From: DASQDN01 sp035630195
GTDB taxonomy: Bacteria; Acidobacteriota; Terriglobia; Bryobacterales; Bryobacteraceae
DNA: 7,399 nt
Assembly (NCBI GenBank): GCA_035630195.1
Contig: DASQLD010000247.1
Coordinates: forward strand, 1 to 7,399
Direction of reading: 5' to 3'
Below are positions 5,694 to 7,399 of this stretch, piece by piece; positions within the stretch are counted from its first letter, which is position 1, and every line of letters begins with the position of its first letter. The position numbers were made by a program, and so were the translations under genes. The notes beneath the pieces are model-generated. The model was not told the DNA's origin. It searched no databases and was given only the letters and a program-made list of their open reading frames with translations.

Positions 5694-7399
5694 ATGACGG
5701 AAGCTCATCAACATCCTTTACAGAAAATCCTAGAACGCAGAATTGCCATTATTGATGGCGCGATGGGAACGACCATCCGGACCTACGGGATGACCGAAGC
5801 GGACATCCGCGGGGAGCGATTCAGGGACTCACGTAAGGACTTGCTGAACAACGGTGACCTGTTCTCGCTCACGCAGCCCAAAATGATCTGTGATATTCAC
5901 CGCCGGTTTCTCGAAGCCGGAGCCGACATCATAGAGACCAATACGTTCGGCGCCACCACCATCACGCAGAGCGAATTTTTCGTAGACGATCCGCGCGAGC
6001 ATGGCGGTCGCAAGGATCCGGCCTTCTATCAAAAGATCATCGAAGATCCATCCCTGCAGGCACTCGCGTGGGAGATCAATGAGGAGTCCGCGCGTCAGTG
6101 CCGCGAATGGGCTGATCGCGTCGGGACGGCCACGGGTCGCCAGCGCTTCGTCGCCGGGGCAATCGGGCCTCTCACTGTTTCGCTGTCGAACTCCCCGGAT
6201 GCTGACGACTCGGGCTTTCGCGTCATCACTTTCGATCAGGTGAAGATCGCCTACATGGAGCAGATCCGCGCCCTTATCAGCGGCGGATCGGATCTGCTCC
6301 TGGTTGAAACGATTTTTGACTCGTTGAACGCGAAAGCCGCTCTGGTTGCCATCCGCGAAGTCTTCGATCAGGATGGCAAAGAACTTCCGGTAATGATTTC
6401 CGCTGCTGTCGGCCGTGGCGGCGAGACCATGATCTCCGCCCAGACCATTGAGGCCTATTGGAACGCGGTGGAGCATGTGAAACCCTTATCTGTCGGACTC
6501 AACTGCTCACTCGGTCCTGACCTGATGTATCCCTTCCTGACGGAACTAGCAGAGAAGTCCAGCGCAGCCATCTCCTGTTATCCGAATGCAGGCCTGCCGA
6601 ATCCGCTCACTCCGACCGGCTTTGACCTCGAACCCGCCGATATGGCCCGGTACCTCAGCGAGTTTGCGGAGGGCGGTCTGATCAACATCGCTGGAGGATG
6701 CTGCGGGAATACGCCTGAACACATTGCCGCGATCGCCAAAGCTCTCGACGGCCGTCATCCGCGCGAAATACGGAGGGCCGCTTCCGTTAGTGTCAGCATT
6801 CCGGAAAACAGCCAACGTCCTTTACGGCTCTCCGGATCCCAGCCCTTCACCCAACAGCCCGGCGTCTACATAATGATCGGCGAGCGAACGAACGTTGCCG
6901 GCTCGCCTAAATTCGCCAAGCTCATTAAAGAGGGCAAGTACGAAGAAGCAGTCAGCATCGCTCGCCAGCAAGTGGAGAATGGCGCAAACGTCATCGATAT
7001 TTGCATGGACGAAGGCATGATCGACGGCGTCGCGGCTATGTCTCGCTTCTTGCAATTGCTCGGCGCCGAACCTGAGGTCGCCAAAGCCCCTTTCATGGTG
7101 GATTCCTCCAAATGGGAAGTCATCGAGGCCGGTCTCAAATGCCTGCAGGGGAAGGGCATCGTTAACTCGATCTCACTCAAGGAGGGCGAAGAGAAGTTTC
7201 GTCAGAACGCTGCGACCGTGCGCAAGTATGGCGCGGCAGTGGTGGTCATGGCGTTTGATGAACAGGGCCAAGCCGCAACGTATGAGGACAAGATCCGGAT
7301 TTGCGAACGGGCGTATCGCATTCTCGTGGATGAAATCGGGTTTCCTCCTGAAGACATCATTTTCGATCCCAATATCCTGACGGTCGCAACCGGTATGGA
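5694..7399 (+). CDS. metH: Cobalamin-dependent methionine synthase, N-terminal part (cut by window end)
   Basis: MetH moves a methyl group from methyltetrahydrofolate to homocysteine through cobalamin, making methionine in the cytoplasm. The window holds 568 codons in one open frame and stops mid-gene. Residues 1-350 are the homocysteine-binding barrel: IIDGAMGTTIR (19-29), NNGDLFSLTQP (52-62), ADIIETNTFGATT (77-89), GAIGPLTVSLSNSP (155-168) and DLLLVETIFDSLNAKAAL (200-217). Its three zinc-binding cysteines are present: C271 in GLNCSLGP, and C336/C337 in GGCCGNTP. The methyltetrahydrofolate-binding barrel begins with IGERTNVAGSPKF (395-407), then ENGANVIDICMDEGMIDG (428-445), FMVDSSKWEVIEAGLKCLQG (467-486), VVVMAFDEQGQA (516-527) and PEDIIFDPN (552-560). 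The cobalamin and reactivation domains would lie beyond the window. Compared with E. coli MetH as I recall it, there is an extra stretch of about 25 residues around 93-126, and Cys replaces Asn at 437. ATG 5694 is chosen because the first domain starts soon after; TTG 5676 is a weaker in-frame alternative. Confidence 0.96.
   Translation, partial: MTEAHQHPLQKILERRIAIIDGAMGTTIRTYGMTEADIRGERFRDSRKDLLNNGDLFSLTQPKMICDIHRRFLEAGADIIETNTFGATTITQSEFFVDDPREHGGRKDPAFYQKIIEDPSLQALAWEINEESARQCREWADRVGTATGRQRFVAGAIGPLTVSLSNSPDADDSGFRVITFDQVKIAYMEQIRALISGGSDLLLVETIFDSLNAKAALVAIREVFDQDGKELPVMISAAVGRGGETMISAQTIEAYWNAVEHVKPLSVGLNCSLGPDLMYPFLTELAEKSSAAISCYPNAGLPNPLTPTGFDLEPADMARYLSEFAEGGLINIAGGCCGNTPEHIAAIAKALDGRHPREIRRAASVSVSIPENSQRPLRLSGSQPFTQQPGVYIMIGERTNVAGSPKFAKLIKEGKYEEAVSIARQQVENGANVIDICMDEGMIDGVAAMSRFLQLLGAEPEVAKAPFMVDSSKWEVIEAGLKCLQGKGIVNSISLKEGEEKFRQNAATVRKYGAAVVVMAFDEQGQAATYEDKIRICERAYRILVDEIGFPPEDIIFDPNILTVATGM

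Noticed and set aside
5829..6476. A 215-codon open frame on the - strand
   Set aside because: It is antisense to metH, whose forward frame shows conserved motifs throughout. The reverse translation resembles nothing known.

Overview
The window looks like chromosomal DNA of an acidobacterium, most likely of the Solibacter/Bryobacter type. The main reason is the very large TonB-dependent receptor with an N-terminal carboxypeptidase-regulatory-like domain, a family greatly expanded in that group. The neighbouring exported-looking flavoprotein and the variant of methionine synthase fit the same lineage. This assignment is inferred from recalled family features, not from a search. All genes are on the + strand.

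Layout. Positions 1-291 hold no gene I can support. They contain a hairpin (75-98), an overlapping 25-bp-period direct repeat (92-138) that may be the end of an insertion sequence, and a promoter-like region with a 7-bp inverted repeat (231-265). A complete 1133-residue TonB-dependent outer-membrane receptor follows (292-3693). After only 24 bases comes a complete 533-residue FAD-dependent oxidoreductase with an N-terminal signal-like segment (3718-5319). Its stop codon overlaps an ATG (ATGA, 5316-5319) that opens a heavily damaged gene remnant. Read across frames, 5316-5642 spells out the N-terminal part of a second FAD-dependent oxidoreductase. The window ends with the first 568 codons of cobalamin-dependent methionine synthase, metH (5694 to the window edge).

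How the parts may work together. The receptor and the oxidoreductase look like one transcription unit: uptake of an unknown ligand across the outer membrane, plus a flavoenzyme acting at the cell envelope or after import. The remnant suggests the unit once carried a second flavoenzyme, translationally coupled to the first and since lost by frameshifts, stops and 3' truncation. metH belongs to core one-carbon/methionine metabolism. It probably has nothing to do with the receptor unit and may simply sit next to the deletion.

I see no CRISPR array, tRNA, rRNA, phage genes or intact transposase, and no clearly new system. The most informative observations are the decayed second flavoenzyme, the signal-like segment abutting the FAD-binding fold of the intact one, and sequence variants in MetH.
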